The notes under the pieces were generated by a model. That model made no database searches, was not told the DNA's origin, and worked only from the letters and a program-made list of their open reading frames with translations. From the NCBI GenBank assembly GCA_045544835.1, contig JAZPZS010000165.1:1-50554 (forward strand): DNA of 50,554 nt, in the 5' to 3' direction. The first letter of the stretch is position 1, and each line of letters starts with the position of its first letter. The stretch comes from UBA1189 sp045544835 (GTDB taxonomy: Bacteria > Bacteroidota > Bacteroidia > Bacteroidales > Bacteroidaceae). Shown piece by piece: positions 49,674 to 50,554 of this stretch. The translations under genes and the position numbers were made by a program.

Positions 49674-50554
49674 ATGAATAATACAACTCCCAAGCTCGTA
49701 GAGAAGAAGTATCTTATACCTTTTATCCTCGTTACTTCCCTGTTTGCCCTATGGGGATTTGCCAACGACATCACCAACCCCATGGTAGCAGCTTTCCAGA
49801 CGTTGATGGAGTTATCGGCAGCCAAGGCCTCGCTCGTGCAGTTCGCCTTCTATGGCGGTTATGCCACTATGGCCGTACCAGCAGCCCTGTTTATTCGTAA
49901 ATATAGTTACAAGAGTGGTATCCTGCTAGGATTAGCCCTATATGCCATTGGCGCCTTCATGTTCATTCCCGCTGCAGCTTATCAGGAGTTTACCTTCTTC
50001 TGCATATCGCTCTACGTACTCACCTTTGGCCTGGCATTCCTTGAAACCACTGCCAATCCCCTTATCCTATCATTGGGAAATCCGAGAACTGCTACCCGTC
50101 GTCTCAACCTCGCACAGGCCTTCAACCCCATGGGGTCGCTCTCGGGCATGGCTGTTGCCGCACTGATTGTGCTTCCCAGCCTCATCTCCGACAAACGCGA
50201 TGCAGCCGGGGAGGTCATCTTCCATTCGCTCAGCGAAGCCGAGAAAGCTGATATCCGCCTACACGACCTCGCCGTGATACGCGACCCCTACGTGATGCTT
50301 GGATTACTGGTACTCGTCGTATTCCTTATCTTTGTATTCACCAAGATTCCTCAAACTCGAGGCGGGGGTGTAAAAGTCAAGACAAGCGATACCCTGCGTC
50401 GTCTTTGGCACAACAAGCTGTATCGAAGTGGCGTGATAGCACAGATGTTCTACGTGGCTGCTCAGATTATGGTGTGGACATTCATTATCCAGTATGCCGA
50501 CAACTTAGGCATCGACAAGGCCACAGCACAGAAGTTCAACATCGCAGCCATGGC
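49674..50554 (+). CDS. fucP: L-fucose:H+ symporter-like MFS sugar transporter (partial, 3' end missing)
   Basis: The first 293 codons are present and the frame is still open at the right edge. It starts MNNTTPKLVEKKYLIPFILV. ALWGFANDITNPMVAAFQTL is the hallmark of the FucP/FHS subfamily. FAFYGGYATMAVPAALFIRK, LETTANPLILSLGN and TRRLNLAQAFNPMGSLSGMA follow as in Bacteroides FucP. At least seven membrane segments are visible before the edge. It imports L-fucose or a related sugar with protons through the inner membrane. Glucose/galactose transporters of the same family are the main alternative. Fucose is released from host mucin glycans, which fits the mucinase-like M60 genes (inference). Confidence 0.82.
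   Translation, partial: MNNTTPKLVEKKYLIPFILVTSLFALWGFANDITNPMVAAFQTLMELSAAKASLVQFAFYGGYATMAVPAALFIRKYSYKSGILLGLALYAIGAFMFIPAAAYQEFTFFCISLYVLTFGLAFLETTANPLILSLGNPRTATRRLNLAQAFNPMGSLSGMAVAALIVLPSLISDKRDAAGEVIFHSLSEAEKADIRLHDLAVIRDPYVMLGLLVLVVFLIFVFTKIPQTRGGGVKVKTSDTLRRLWHNKLYRSGVIAQMFYVAAQIMVWTFIIQYADNLGIDKATAQKFNIAAM

Overview
The window is a chromosomal segment of a Bacteroidales bacterium, most like Prevotella or a close relative. I infer this from the SusC/SusD pair, the lipoproteins with acidic residues right after the lipobox cysteine, the TAnnTTTG -7 promoter boxes (often with TTG/TTTG about 20 bp upstream), the C-terminal YDLTGRR...GIYI.NGKKV tails, and the gene order holB-metF. There are about 31 protein genes. 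I saw no tRNA, rRNA, CRISPR array or transposase.

Layout. (a) 1-1.8 kb: the start of holB (cut by the left edge) and metF, with a 22-bp repeat array between them. (b) 1.8-9.6 kb: two large secreted M60 (enhancin/mucinase-type) metallopeptidases, each with its own promoter and terminator, sharing a C-terminal region of about 320 residues. (c) 9.7-11.3 kb: guaB. (d) 26.3 to 11.3 kb, minus strand: a long operon SusC - SusD - DUF4984-like - DUF5003-like - DUF4458/LRR - BACON/LRR - subtilisin-like protease - small lipocalin-like lipoprotein - DUF1573 protein. SusD through the small lipoprotein are all predicted surface lipoproteins. The only enzyme is a protease and there is no glycoside hydrolase, so import of peptides or protein is more likely than glycan import. 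(e) 26.6-29.1 kb, divergent: a PL11 rhamnogalacturonan lyase and L-rhamnose mutarotase, a small pectin/rhamnose module. (f) 29.2-34.2 kb: an OlsB/GlsB-like N-acyltransferase, a secreted multidomain surface protein, a 58-residue peptide gene and a secreted alpha/beta hydrolase. (g) 38.05 to 34.2 kb, minus: two GT4 glycosyltransferases and an Xaa-Pro aminopeptidase. (h) 46.4 to 38.2 kb, minus: a three-gene operon ending in a 2320-residue protein with two BACON+SusD units in tandem, a SusE/F-like part, OB-like folds and a lectin-like end. It has no lipobox and no SusC beside it. (i) 46.7-50.5 kb: a 203-bp MITE-like element, then the housekeeping genes HIT, greA and rpsO, a divergent M16 peptidase, and fucP running off the right edge.

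The most unusual items are the giant double-SusD protein and its operon, the SusCD-LRR-subtilase surface operon, three intergenic arrays that all keep an exact 22-bp period with different unit sequences, and short 7-, 9- and 10-bp repeats in front of several genes. The spaces between genes are otherwise short and largely explained by promoters and factor-independent terminators.
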